Assembly (NCBI GenBank): GCA_041389725.1
Contig: JAWKRG010000009.1
Location: forward strand, 1 to 64,000
Origin: Polyangiaceae bacterium
GTDB lineage: Bacteria > Myxococcota_A > Polyangia > Polyangiales > Polyangiaceae
DNA: 64,000 nucleotides
Reading direction: 5' to 3'
A model generated the notes under the pieces. That model was not told the origin of the DNA. It saw nothing but the letters and a program-made list of their open reading frames with translations, and did not search any database. Below, in pieces: positions 30,186 to 39,144 of the stretch (position 1 is its first letter; the number at the start of each line of letters is the position of its first letter). The position numbers and the translations under genes were made by a program.

Positions 30186-30247
30186 GATCGAATCGATCAC
30201 TGACTCGCGCGATCCCTCGAGGGGCGATCGAATCGATCCCTCGAGGG
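30186..30247. promoter_or_regulatory. Paired palindromes between two divergent polysaccharide-lyase-like genes
   Basis: Two different perfect palindromes each occur twice: GATCGAATCGATC (six-base arms around a central A) at 30186-30198 and 30226-30238, and CCCTCGAGGG at 30214-30223 and 30238-30247. The first copy extends to TGATCGAATCGATCA. The set lies between the starts at 30097 and 30342 and could be operator sites for one regulator controlling both genes. Confidence 0.55.
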
Positions 30248-30341
30248 CGATGCGGGGGCAGTCCCACTGATGCTGGCGCGCGCATTTCGACCCACGTAGC
30301 GAACTGCCAGCGGCGGCGCACACCTTGCAAGTCGCCGGCGC

Positions 30342-31691
30342 ATGAAGCGGAAGACCGAGCTGATGACGATGCTGTGCTGGGGCTTGCTGGCGTGCGGCGG
30401 CAACGATGACGCGGCGAGCACCGCGGGCAGTGCGGGGGCAGGTGCAGTCGCCGCTGCCGGAAGTGGGAACGGCGCGGCGGCTGGAAACGGAAGCGGCGCG
30501 GCTGCCGGAAACGGAGGCGGGGGCATCAGCAACGCCGGTGCCGGCGGAATGACGACGGGCGCAACCGGGGGAGTCGGCGCGGGCTCTGGTGGCGTCGAGC
30601 CCGGCAGCGGTGGCTCGGGATCCACGCCTGCGAGCGGGGGCGCCGGCGGCGCGCCGACGAATGTGCTCGAGGGGTTTGGCGCCGTCACTCTCGGCCACGC
30701 GAGCTGTCCCACCGCGCCGGACACCGTGCACGTGACGACCCTTGCGGACAGCGGCGCCGGCAGCTTGCGAGCGGCGCTCTCCGCGGGCTGTCGCCGCATC
30801 GTTTTCGACGTTGCGGGCACGATCACACTGAAGTCGGACCTGAACCTGCCCTACTCCTACGTGACCCTCGACGGCGCGACTGCTCCGCCACCCGGGGTTA
30901 CCGTCCTGCAACCCGGCACGATCGGCACCACCATCGAGGCGCGCTCCAGCATTGGGCCTGCCCACGACATCATCATTCGCTACTTGCGCATGGATGGTCA
31001 GGCGACGGCTCACGCCAACGTCGGGGACATCTGGGGAATGGACGGGGAGTCTGCCCCCGTGTCGCGGGTGGTCATCGATCACGTGACGGGAATTGCGTCG
31101 ACGGACGGAGTGTTCGACGTGTGGGAAGACGTGAAGGACGTCACACTATCGTGGAACCTGATCATGAACACGGTGACGGCCCTTCACTTGTCCACGGGCG
31201 ACACCTCGGTGTCGAGGGAGCGATTCTCGATCCATCACAACGTGTTTGCCGGCAACAACGAGCGACAGATCCGCATTCGTCACGACAACCGCATGATCGA
31301 CTACGTCAACAACGTCGTCTACGGCTGGGGGTGGTTCGAAGGAGGCGGGCTGGGCTTGGACATTCACTACGACGCCGGAGAAAAGAACCCCAATCTGAAC
31401 GTGATGGGGAACGTCTTCCACCATGTGACAGGGACGAAGGGCGGTCCCGACGGCGCCGTGTCCTTTGGTCGGGGAGCCAGCGAAGGTGTCGTTTACTTCG
31501 AGGACAACTTGGCGCCGAGCGGTGAAGGGGACCTCAGCTCCAGTGGCGCGAAGTTGCCCATACCGGCCGCGGCACAAGTGACGCGCGTGCCGGCCTCTAC
31601 GCTCGCCACCCAGGTCGTGCCCAAGGTCGGGACTCACTATCCGACGTCCGAGGAGCAGGCGCTGCTGGCGAAGATCGCGCAGGCACTCTAG
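30342..31691 (+). CDS. Pectate-lyase-like lipoprotein
   Basis: The 449-residue protein has a lipobox (GLLACGGND), a Gly/Ala/Asn-rich linker to about residue 105, and a PL1/pectate-lyase-like beta helix. It opens with HVTTLADSGAGSLRAAL and IVFDVAGTITLKSDL, the usual start of such lyases, then DIIIRYLRMDGQ, VVIDHVTGIAS, FSIHHNVFAGNNERQIRIRH and YVNNVVYGWGWFEGG. The RIRH stretch is near where the catalytic Arg sits in the family. It probably cleaves or binds uronate-rich polysaccharide at the cell surface. It is divergent from the beta-helix gene, with palindromic sites between them. Confidence 0.8.
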   Translation: MKRKTELMTMLCWGLLACGGNDDAASTAGSAGAGAVAAAGSGNGAAAGNGSGAAAGNGGGGISNAGAGGMTTGATGGVGAGSGGVEPGSGGSGSTPASGGAGGAPTNVLEGFGAVTLGHASCPTAPDTVHVTTLADSGAGSLRAALSAGCRRIVFDVAGTITLKSDLNLPYSYVTLDGATAPPPGVTVLQPGTIGTTIEARSSIGPAHDIIIRYLRMDGQATAHANVGDIWGMDGESAPVSRVVIDHVTGIASTDGVFDVWEDVKDVTLSWNLIMNTVTALHLSTGDTSVSRERFSIHHNVFAGNNERQIRIRHDNRMIDYVNNVVYGWGWFEGGGLGLDIHYDAGEKNPNLNVMGNVFHHVTGTKGGPDGAVSFGRGASEGVVYFEDNLAPSGEGDLSSSGAKLPIPAAAQVTRVPASTLATQVVPKVGTHYPTSEEQALLAKIAQAL

Positions 31692-31737
31692 CTCCTCGTG
31701 TCGTTGGAAAGGACGCGTTGGCGGCCGCAGCGACTCG

Positions 31738-32628
31738 CTAGAAGCGACCTGACCAAGACACCGCGCCAGGACCAACTCGTAGCGCTTGGCCCGAACTGGT
31801 GGCTGCAGTGGGGGATGACGTGAGCACCAGGGTGACCCCTGTACCAGCCAGGACCGCAGCGCCAGCCCAGGCCACGTTGGTCCACAGGCGCAGCGATTCG
31901 GCGTCGTCCCTTGCTTGGGCGTCACGATGGTCGGATGCATCGTAGCGATCGCGCGCGTCGAGGGCTTCGACCCCGAGGAGGATTGCGGCACCGGCCGCGG
32001 CTGTGCCCGCCCCAATCCCGATCCAGCCCCAAACGACTTGGGCGGACGTTCCCGTGTCGCGTGGCGGAGGCGGCGTCGCCTTGGGTGGCTTGGGTGGAGG
32101 GGTCGCTGGCGGGGGAGCCAACGAAAAGGCGTGCTCTCCCGTCTTCACACCCACACGGCGCGAATGCGTGGTGCCGTCTGCGAGCAGCACGCGCAACTCG
32201 TGCTCGCCCGGAAGGACATAGACCGTGGCGGGCAATGCGATCTTTCCGAAGGCATCGGCGCTGACCATGCTGCCCGCGGGGCCGCTCAGGCGCAGTCTTG
32301 CCAGTTGGGGTTCGAGGGCGTCCAGGCGAGATTTCGCATGTGTTGCATCGTCAGGGCCCAAGCCACCGAGTTGAAGCGCGGATCGATAGGCCGTCGCTGC
32401 ACGGGCGGGTTCTCGCGCTTCGTCCCAGGCACGCCCTGCATTGAGAATGGTAGCGGCCCGCGGCGCGTGGGCGTGAGCCGACTCGAAGGCCTCGGCGGCG
32501 GCGCGAAACTCTCCGCGATGATACGCGGTGGCGGCGGCCGTGAAGAACTCCTCGGCAGTGCGCTCATCGTCGATGGCTGCAGCCGTCGAGCAGAGCGCCA
32601 TCGTCAGCAACAACGCGCGAGGTTTCAT
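31738..32628 (-). CDS. TPR/PEGA-type exported protein with two membrane helices
   Basis: The 296-residue protein has a signal sequence (LLLTMALCSTAAAI), TPR-like helices (EEFFTAAATAYHRGEFRAAA; ATILNAGRAWDEAREPARAA), a short beta domain like PEGA (LRLSGPAGSMVSADAFGKIA; TVYVLPGEHELRVLLADGTT), a Pro-rich linker, and two hydrophobic helices (WGWIGIGAGTAAAGAAILLG; NVAWAGAAVLAGTGVTLVLT). This architecture often accompanies Ser/Thr kinases in myxobacteria. Its ATG overlaps the kinase stop (ATGA), so it is the last gene of the FHA-activator/kinase operon. It may sense or transmit an envelope signal, or be a kinase substrate. Confidence 0.7.
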   Translation of the reverse strand: MKPRALLLTMALCSTAAAIDDERTAEEFFTAAATAYHRGEFRAAAEAFESAHAHAPRAATILNAGRAWDEAREPARAATAYRSALQLGGLGPDDATHAKSRLDALEPQLARLRLSGPAGSMVSADAFGKIALPATVYVLPGEHELRVLLADGTTHSRRVGVKTGEHAFSLAPPPATPPPKPPKATPPPPRDTGTSAQVVWGWIGIGAGTAAAGAAILLGVEALDARDRYDASDHRDAQARDDAESLRLWTNVAWAGAAVLAGTGVTLVLTSSPTAATSSGQALRVGPGAVSWSGRF

Positions 32629-34232
32629 GGGGTCTTGCGGTAGGGGCTAGGTGAGAGGGTCCTGGGCTGTGCTCCCGGCGTCTGAGCCGGTGCGGGGTGT
32701 GCAGTCGTCCGAGGCGCAGCCTTTTTGGCCGCAGGCGCAGCCGGGAACTCTAGACGAACGCTTGGCGGTACGCTCTCGCTCACGTAGCTGGTCGTGCGGC
32801 CGTCGGGCGTGGAGGCTTGCACTACCAGTCGCGTGGTACCGGATTCGACGCGTATGTCTACCAGGTTCGCGGCGACCGCCAGGGGCACGTCCCGCCCAGA
32901 CACGCTCAACTTGGCGATGGGCTCGGCAGCAGAAATGCGTACCAGGCTAGTCTGCGGCGCGGGTTCGGGGGTCGAGCCTGCGAGCGGAGTGCTGGCGGGC
33001 TTGGCGATATCGGCTTCCCGGGGGGCCGCGGCAGAGCCCGACTTGCCCAGCCAGAGCAGCGAGCCAACGCCGACTGCGACGACACCGAGCCCGCCCGCGA
33101 TCCACGCGGCGCGCCGCGACCTCGGCGCGGTCGCCGTGCCTTGGCTCAGCGAGTGGTGCGTGTCCGAGTGCTCCGCGAGGGGTTGCGTCGCTTCGACAGG
33201 TAGGGGTGGACCCGACGGGGTCGCGGCGTCCGCCGGAGTGCCGAGCGAGCGGATCTGCTCGCGTAGCTCTCGAATCTTTCCGATGCGTTCTCGTCGCTCC
33301 AAGAGGCGGGGGCCCGCCAGCGTTCGCACGTAGAGTGCTACCTCTTCGCAACCTGCAACGGCATCAGCGCCAGACAGCAGGAGCTGCTTCAGCTCTGCGG
33401 CACTCGCGCTTCTCTCGGCGGGCGGTCGGCGCAACACGGCGCGTGTGGCCGCCACAGCGCCCTGGGGCATGTCGCCAGGTTCGGAACCCAAGTCGGGGAT
33501 CTCACCACTGGCGATCTCGAGCATGGTGGAAAGATCGTCACCACGGCGAAACAGCCGTCTACCCGCGAAGGTTTCCCAAATCACGACGCCGGCCGCCCAC
33601 AGATCGCAGCGCTGATCGACGGGCTGTCCGCGGGTTTGCTCAGGCGCCATGTAGGCGACCTTGCCTTTGATCAGGCCGGTGCGGGTCTGGATCGCCGAAC
33701 GCGCCAGCTTGGCCACTCCGAAGTCGATCAAGCGCGTTACGCCGTCGGTGCCGACCATCAGGTTCTGCGGAGAGAAGTCGCGGTGAACCAAACCGAGTGA
33801 GGTGCCATCTTCGTCACGCGCCGCGTGGGCTGCCTGAAGCCCGTCGAGAGCATCCGCCAGGATCCGAAGCGCGATGCTTCGCGGCAACGCTGGGCCTTCG
33901 CTTCGGGCCCAGCGCAGTAGGGTTGCGAGGGAGTCTCCCTCCACGTAGTCCATCACGATGAACACGCCGTGGGTGTCTTCGCCTACGTCCAATACCTGGA
34001 CGACGTTCGGGTGGCGGATCTGGGAGACGACCTTGGCTTCCTGGATCAATTGATCCATCAATTCGCGTTGCTCCCGCAGGTGCGGGTGCAGAATCTTGAC
34101 TGCGACCTGGCGCGTGAAGCCGCCGACACCTTGCGCGCGCCCCAAGTACACATTGGCCAGCCCGCCACTGCCAATGGGCGCCAGCAAGGAGTAGCGACCT
34201 ACTCGTTCGGGAAAGTCCGGGGCCGAGCTCAT
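32625..34232 (-). CDS. Serine/threonine protein kinase with C-terminal membrane helix
   Basis: The 535-residue Hanks-type kinase has all key elements: Gly loop (GSGGLANVYLG, residues 21-31), VAVK with Lys46, catalytic HRDFSPQN (Asp152), DFG (Asp170), the activation segment to YMAPEQ, and DLWAAGVVIWE. After the kinase domain comes an arginine-rich helix (ERRERIGKIRELREQIR), then one membrane helix (AAWIAGGLGVVAVGVGSLLW, near residue 380) and an extracytoplasmic beta/Pro-rich tail. It is therefore a transmembrane kinase with an outside sensor part. It lies between a lipoprotein gene (2 bp upstream) and a PEGA/TPR gene (overlapping), which suggests an envelope signalling unit. Confidence 0.95.
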   Translation of the reverse strand: MSSAPDFPERVGRYSLLAPIGSGGLANVYLGRAQGVGGFTRQVAVKILHPHLREQRELMDQLIQEAKVVSQIRHPNVVQVLDVGEDTHGVFIVMDYVEGDSLATLLRWARSEGPALPRSIALRILADALDGLQAAHAARDEDGTSLGLVHRDFSPQNLMVGTDGVTRLIDFGVAKLARSAIQTRTGLIKGKVAYMAPEQTRGQPVDQRCDLWAAGVVIWETFAGRRLFRRGDDLSTMLEIASGEIPDLGSEPGDMPQGAVAATRAVLRRPPAERSASAAELKQLLLSGADAVAGCEEVALYVRTLAGPRLLERRERIGKIRELREQIRSLGTPADAATPSGPPLPVEATQPLAEHSDTHHSLSQGTATAPRSRRAAWIAGGLGVVAVGVGSLLWLGKSGSAAAPREADIAKPASTPLAGSTPEPAPQTSLVRISAAEPIAKLSVSGRDVPLAVAANLVDIRVESGTTRLVVQASTPDGRTTSYVSESVPPSVRLEFPAAPAAKKAAPRTTAHPAPAQTPGAQPRTLSPSPYRKTP

Positions 34233-34234
34233 CG

Positions 34235-34852
34235 TCAGGGGCTTCCGTCCAGCGTCAGGGCCAAGTCGAAAGAGATGTCGGTGCTGGTGGCGCCTTCTTG
34301 GTGAATCTCGACCGCAACGACATTCTTTCCTTTGACGAACAGTTTCGGGTCGAGCTGCCCGGGGATGAACTGGGCCTCGGCTTCCTTGGCAATTGCCGTC
34401 AAGGACGGCGTCGACGCGTTGAAGGTGGCAGGAAGATTGTCGAGAAACGCTTGGGTCCCATTGACGTAGACCACCACGGCATCATCGCGCACCACCTCCA
34501 AGCGCGCGGCGGTCACGGTGCCAAAGGGACTGTCGAACTCGTGGCGGAAGTAGGTCGTGATGTACTTGCTGTCGGCGTTGGATCCGTACCCGACGACGGT
34601 CGCCTCGTCACCATCTCCGTAGCCGAGTTCGGCGGCCCCGGAGTCCCAGCCACTGTCGTCGAAACTGGGCTGATTCCAGCTCGCGGGAGCCGAGCCGGTG
34701 TCGAGGTAGCGCCAGACCGCTCCGGGGGCGATCACTTGCTTCGTGCTCGAACCCGCGTCGGCTTCGCCCTCCTGCAGTGGCGCCAACTCGAAAAAGCAAC
34801 TGCTCAGCGTCAGCGCGAGCAGGCCTGCGCAGGGTCGACCCAAGTGCTTCAT
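34235..34852 (-). CDS. Lipoprotein with galactose-binding-like domain
   Basis: The 205-residue protein has a lipobox (LALTLSSCFFE) and a beta-sandwich resembling galactose-binding/discoidin-like domains (VWRYLDTGSAPASWNQPSFD, then WDSGAAELGYGDGDEATVVG, YITTYFRHEFD, VVRDDAVVVYVNGTQ). That WRYLDTG..W..P.FDDSGW pattern is familiar from many secreted bacterial proteins with carbohydrate-binding modules. It lies between the FHA activator (4-bp overlap) and the kinase (2 bp), so it is probably the extracytoplasmic partner of the signalling operon. Confidence 0.75.
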   Translation of the reverse strand: MKHLGRPCAGLLALTLSSCFFELAPLQEGEADAGSSTKQVIAPGAVWRYLDTGSAPASWNQPSFDDSGWDSGAAELGYGDGDEATVVGYGSNADSKYITTYFRHEFDSPFGTVTAARLEVVRDDAVVVYVNGTQAFLDNLPATFNASTPSLTAIAKEAEAQFIPGQLDPKLFVKGKNVVAVEIHQEGATSTDISFDLALTLDGSP

Positions 34853-36231
34853 TTCGTCAGTCCGCTACGAGACTTTACCAGCTGGAAATAGCGCTTCGCC
34901 ACGCCAGCTGCTTTGGCGGCTTCTTTCACGCTGCCGCCGTGCTGCTCCAGCAGTCGCTCGACGTAGCGCCGCTCGAACTCCTCGGTGACGCGGCGGCGCG
35001 CATCCGCCAAGGGCAAATCCGCCCCGAGAATGCCGTCCATCCAGTCGTCATCCACCGTGGCCGCGCTGTTCGGTGCTTCAAACGCCGCTTCGAAGGGACC
35101 GAGGCCCTCGGCGCCAAGATCTCCCAGCGCAAGGTGTCGTGCTACGGCGTTGCGCAACTCACGCACGTTGCCGGGCCAGTCGTGATCGGACCAGCGGCTG
35201 AGTTGAGCGCTGTCCACCGCGGCGTCGGGAGCCTCCTGCTCGCGGAGGAAGTGTCGCACCAGTACCGGGATGTCCTCACGCCGCCTGCGTAGCGGAGGTA
35301 GCTCGATTCGGGTCACCGCTAGGCGGTGATACAGATCATCGCGGAAGCGCCCCGCGTGCACTTCTCGGTCCAAGTCCCGGCGCGTCGCTGCAATCACCCT
35401 CACGTTCACCGGTCGCAGCGTGGAGCTGCCGACGCGTTGCACTGCGGATCGCTCCAACGCCCCAAGTAGCCGTGGCTGCAGCGAAAGGTCCAGGTCGCCG
35501 ATTTCGTCGATGAAAAGCGTGCCGCCGTCGGCACGTTCGAAGACGCCCTGGCGGGTTTCCTGCGCTCCCGTGAAAGCACCACGCTCGTGTCCGAACAAGA
35601 GTGCCTCCACCAGATTGGCGGGCACGGCCGCACAGTCGAAAAGTACGAAAGGCATCTTCGCGCGTGGCCCCATCTGATGCAGAGCGTTGGCGAGCACCTC
35701 CTTGCCGGTGCCGGTCTCGCCCTCGATGATCACCGGAACGTCAGTGCGCGCGAGCCGCTCGCAGAGCGGAAAGAGTCGGCGCATCATCGGGCTAGCGCCG
35801 AGCAGCGGACCAAAGGCGATGCGATTGGGAAGCGGCGGCTGTGGCGACGGCGGTGCAATCGGCCGAAGAGAAAGCGTCGTAGAGCCTAGACGCAAAACCG
35901 CCGCGCTTCCGAAACGCGCCTGCTGCAAACGGACGTCACCCAGGAAGGTGCCGTTGGTGCTGTCCTGGTCGGTGACCTCCAGCTCGGTCTCGCACAGTTC
36001 GAGGGCGACGTGGCGCCGAGAAACCGATGGGTCCGTCAGCCGTAGAGCGCAGGCGGGGCTGGTGCCCACCAGCAGACGCCCCGCCGTGCCGGAACTGATG
36101 TGGAGTTCGCACCCCTGGTCCGGCCCGTGTTCGACCCGGAGAACAAAGCCGGGAGCCTGCGACGGAGCATGGCCGAGCTGTTGGACCGTCTTGGTGCGGT
36201 CGTCGTAGAGGTCGTCCGGGTCCACCGACAT
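34849..36231 (-). CDS. FHA-domain sigma-54-dependent transcription activator
   Basis: The 460-residue protein starts at ATG 36231. Residues 30-125 form an FHA domain (LLVGTSPACALRLTDPSVSR, TDQDSTNGTFLGD), which binds phosphothreonine. Residues 140-375 are the AAA+ sigma-54 activation domain with Walker A GETGTGKE (171-178), the GAFTGA loop (218-223) that contacts sigma-54, Walker B TLFIDEIGDL and a WPGNVRELRNAV C-terminal lobe. The last 45 residues form a Fis-type HTH (VERLLEQHGGSVKEAAKAAG). The FHA domain replaces a receiver, so activity is probably set by Ser/Thr phosphorylation, and a kinase gene is two genes downstream. Confidence 0.95.
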   Translation of the reverse strand: MSVDPDDLYDDRTKTVQQLGHAPSQAPGFVLRVEHGPDQGCELHISSGTAGRLLVGTSPACALRLTDPSVSRRHVALELCETELEVTDQDSTNGTFLGDVRLQQARFGSAAVLRLGSTTLSLRPIAPPSPQPPLPNRIAFGPLLGASPMMRRLFPLCERLARTDVPVIIEGETGTGKEVLANALHQMGPRAKMPFVLFDCAAVPANLVEALLFGHERGAFTGAQETRQGVFERADGGTLFIDEIGDLDLSLQPRLLGALERSAVQRVGSSTLRPVNVRVIAATRRDLDREVHAGRFRDDLYHRLAVTRIELPPLRRRREDIPVLVRHFLREQEAPDAAVDSAQLSRWSDHDWPGNVRELRNAVARHLALGDLGAEGLGPFEAAFEAPNSAATVDDDWMDGILGADLPLADARRRVTEEFERRYVERLLEQHGGSVKEAAKAAGVAKRYFQLVKSRSGLTK

Positions 36232-36333
36232 TCTGCCAGACGATAGCACGCGAATCCCGTGCCGAAACTCGCTCGAGTCAACGGAACCGTCGCGAGTTTC
36301 CGCCTCTTCCGGACTCTGCTAGGTACTGTCGGT

Positions 36334-37425
36334 GTGACGGCTCCGCGCTCACTTCGCATCGTGGTTCGGACGACGCGTGGCGCGCTGCCGCTGCTGCTCG
36401 CTGCAGGAGTGACGCCGGCTGCCGGGTGCGGGTCCAAGACGGGTCTGGATTCGCCAGCGAGCGCCGACGCAGCCGTTGGTGGAAGTGGCGGAAGCGTCAG
36501 CGGGGGCACTGGCGGCATCGTGTTCACAGGTGGCACGGCTGGCACCGGTGGCCTGGTGTTCACTGGCGGCACGGGTGGTGCTGCGCAGTTCTGCGCCAAC
36601 TTCACGGTCGACGAGGTCTTCACCGTGGACTTGCCGCCCGAGGGCGTCCCTGCGACTCCCGGGCAAATCTGCAGTGCGACCCTGGAGCCAGTGGAGAGCA
36701 ATCGCGCGGCGCGCCTCACCCTGACGCAGTTCGTCAATGGTGGCCAGAGTGCCAAGGGCCACATCGCGATCGAACCTCAGCTCTTGCAGCGAATCGTCGG
36801 CACACCCAAAGTCCAAGTGCTCGATGCCAGCCACCCGGAGTTGCTCTCGTTGAACGTGAGCGCTGCAGTGCCCACGAGCGACGGCTACGATCTCTTGGTG
36901 ACCTGGCCGACGCCGCTGAGCTTCGAACCCGGCTTCGAAGGCAATCAAGGTTTCGCCCGCTTTACCGCCATGATCGAGCTGGAGCTGGCGTGCGACCCCG
37001 CGCCGCTGACCCGGGTCGTGCATGCGGCGCACGATCTGCACCTCTGCCTCGACGATCAGCACCAGGACGTGCAGTGGGTCAGCTCTGGGGACCAGTGCGT
37101 GGTCTGCCGCATCATTGCGGAGATGGCGCCCAGCCCCATCGTGCCGGATGCCTCGGCGGATGCGCTGCCCTTGGCTCAGGTCCTGCGCCTGCGGGTGTTG
37201 GAGCTGATGCGCGTGGGCAGTAGTGTCGTGCTTTTTGCCGAGAACGACGGCGGCGAAGGGGTGGAGTACGAGTGGCACGCGTCCGTGGGCAGCGTCGAGC
37301 GTCTGGCGCCCGACGTCGTGCTCTGGACCCTCGAGCAAGGCATGGCGGCGCCCATGATGCAGGTGGCCGCCATGAGCGACAACGGCGCGGCCGTCGCGAC
37401 CTTCTCCTGGAACGACGCGGTATGA
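36334..37425 (+). CDS. Lipoprotein coupled to a radical SAM gene
   Basis: GTG 36334 gives a signal peptide with lipobox (LLLAAGVTPAAGCGS); ATG 36259 would add 25 residues. The mature protein has a Gly-rich repeat linker (GGTGGIVFTGGTAGTGGLVF), then a long beta-rich domain of unknown family. Near residue 260 it has closely spaced cysteines and acidic residues (HLCLDDQHQDVQ; DQCVVCRIIAEM). The CxxC could be a disulphide or metal site. Its stop overlaps the start of the following radical SAM gene (ATGA), so the two products are made together. Whether the lipoprotein is a substrate or partner is unknown. Confidence 0.65.
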   Translation: MTAPRSLRIVVRTTRGALPLLLAAGVTPAAGCGSKTGLDSPASADAAVGGSGGSVSGGTGGIVFTGGTAGTGGLVFTGGTGGAAQFCANFTVDEVFTVDLPPEGVPATPGQICSATLEPVESNRAARLTLTQFVNGGQSAKGHIAIEPQLLQRIVGTPKVQVLDASHPELLSLNVSAAVPTSDGYDLLVTWPTPLSFEPGFEGNQGFARFTAMIELELACDPAPLTRVVHAAHDLHLCLDDQHQDVQWVSSGDQCVVCRIIAEMAPSPIVPDASADALPLAQVLRLRVLELMRVGSSVVLFAENDGGEGVEYEWHASVGSVERLAPDVVLWTLEQGMAAPMMQVAAMSDNGAAVATFSWNDAV

Positions 37426-39089
37426 GAGAAGCCACGCAGGGCGCGGAGCGGCCGCGCGGACTGAGCGTGTTGCTCTACGGGCCGGTACAGCAGGAGAACC
37501 TCGCACTGCAGTACCTGGTAGGCGCGGCGCGCGCTGCGGGACACCGCGCGCGCGTCGTCTCCTATGCTGACCGCAGCGAGCTCTCGAGCGCCATCGCGGC
37601 GATGAAAGAAGACGCGCCGGCCCTGATAGGCCTCGGGATTGCGTTCCAGAACAACATCGACGACTACCTGACCCTCGCGCGCGCGCTGCGCGAGCACGGT
37701 TTTGCCGGGCACCTGACCTGCGGCGGGCACGTGCCGACGTTCTGTCACGAAGAGCTGATGGACGACGTGCCGGAGATCGACAGTGTCGTGCGCCACGACG
37801 GTGAGTTGACGCTGCTGGAGATGCTGGCGTGCCTGGAAAAGGGCAAGCCCGTGGTGGACCTGCCTGGCTTGGTGTGGCGCGACGCGGACGGTACCGTGCA
37901 GCAGGGGCCCATACGTGCGGCCGTCGCCGATCTGGATGCGATCGCCTGGCCTGCGCGCAGCGAGCGCAACTACTCCGTGGCCGGCATCGCCGTGGACTTC
38001 GTGATCACCGCCCGCGGCTGCGTCGGCGAGTGCAACTACTGCAGCATTGCGGCCTACACCACCGAGCAAAAGAAGCGCTACCGCTTGCGCCGCCCCGGCG
38101 CGGTGGCCGATGAGATCGCTGCGCTCTACCACGAGCGCGGCTCGCGCGTGTTCTTCGTGCAGGACGACCTGTTCGTGTTGCCCAAGGAGGACCGTGCGGT
38201 CGAGCGCATCGAGCAGCTGTCGTCGGAACTCCGCCGCCGGAGCGTGACAGACGCGGTGTTCTGGGTGAAGGGGCGCCCCGAGTCGATCACGCCACGGGTG
38301 TGTACTGCACTGAAACAGATGGGAGTGATTCACTTGTTCCTGGGCGTGGAGAGCGCCGCGCCGGAGCGCCTGGAGTATCTCGGGCGCACGCACCTGCCCG
38401 AGGACAACGTCAGCGCCCTGCGCAACTGCGCCGCTGCGGGCATCGTGCCGTCCTTCAACTTCATGTTGTTCGACCCGGACTGCGATCTCGCTGACGTGGA
38501 GCAGACGCTGCGGCTCGGCGACGCGCACCTGGACTGCCCTTGGAACCTGTGCCGCACCGAGGTGTATTCAGGTACCGCGCTTCGCGATCGTCTGGCAGCG
38601 GAAGGCCGGCTGGAGGGGGACTACCGTAGCTACGGCTACCGCATGCGCGACGAGCGCGCCGAGGTGCTGTTTCGCATCCTGCGCGTCAGCCTGCACGAGC
38701 GTGCCCTGGCCGTGGAGAGCCTGCTCAACCGGTTGATCAGCCTTTCCTTCGCGCGACAGCTGCATCAGCACTTCTTTCCCGGTGCAACGAGCGACGCCCT
38801 GGGGCGTAGCGTGTCGGCCCTAGGCGAAGAAACCCGCCGCGATACCTTGCAGCAAGTGCGCGACGCGATGGCCTTCGTACAGCGCGAAGCGCTGGGCGAC
38901 CCTCGCGCGGTTCAGCGCTTCGCCGTCGAGCAAGCGCTGCGTATCAATGCCGCTGACGCCGAGCGCCGGCGCCGCTGCGAAGAGCTGTGGCAGCATCTGC
39001 ATCTGCGGGGAACGCTGCAGATGGTTCGCCGCGGCGTCGTACTCTCACCGGGCCAGCGCGCCGACTTCGGCGTCGCCTCCGGCTCCTGA
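37422..39089 (+). CDS. B12-binding-type radical SAM protein
   Basis: The 555-residue protein has the class B layout: an N-terminal Rossmann-like B12-type domain (residues 10-170, LSVLLYGPVQQENLALQYLV; HLTCGGHVPTFCHEEL; VVRHDGELTLLEML), then the radical SAM core with Cys200, Cys204 and Cys207 (ITARGCVGECNYCSI) and FFVQDDLFVLPK, FLGVESAAPERL. The classical DxHxxG cobalamin His motif is not evident, so it may bind B12 base-on only weakly or not at all. A helical C-terminus of about 150 residues follows. Such enzymes typically methylate or rearrange unactivated carbons. The 4-bp overlap with the lipoprotein gene is the only context clue. Confidence 0.85.
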   Translation: MREATQGAERPRGLSVLLYGPVQQENLALQYLVGAARAAGHRARVVSYADRSELSSAIAAMKEDAPALIGLGIAFQNNIDDYLTLARALREHGFAGHLTCGGHVPTFCHEELMDDVPEIDSVVRHDGELTLLEMLACLEKGKPVVDLPGLVWRDADGTVQQGPIRAAVADLDAIAWPARSERNYSVAGIAVDFVITARGCVGECNYCSIAAYTTEQKKRYRLRRPGAVADEIAALYHERGSRVFFVQDDLFVLPKEDRAVERIEQLSSELRRRSVTDAVFWVKGRPESITPRVCTALKQMGVIHLFLGVESAAPERLEYLGRTHLPEDNVSALRNCAAAGIVPSFNFMLFDPDCDLADVEQTLRLGDAHLDCPWNLCRTEVYSGTALRDRLAAEGRLEGDYRSYGYRMRDERAEVLFRILRVSLHERALAVESLLNRLISLSFARQLHQHFFPGATSDALGRSVSALGEETRRDTLQQVRDAMAFVQREALGDPRAVQRFAVEQALRINAADAERRRRCEELWQHLHLRGTLQMVRRGVVLSPGQRADFGVASGS

Positions 39090-39144
39090 GCGGCCGGAGT
39101 GCCGTGCGCCGCGGGCGTTGTTCCTCTGGTTGTGCATGAAACCG

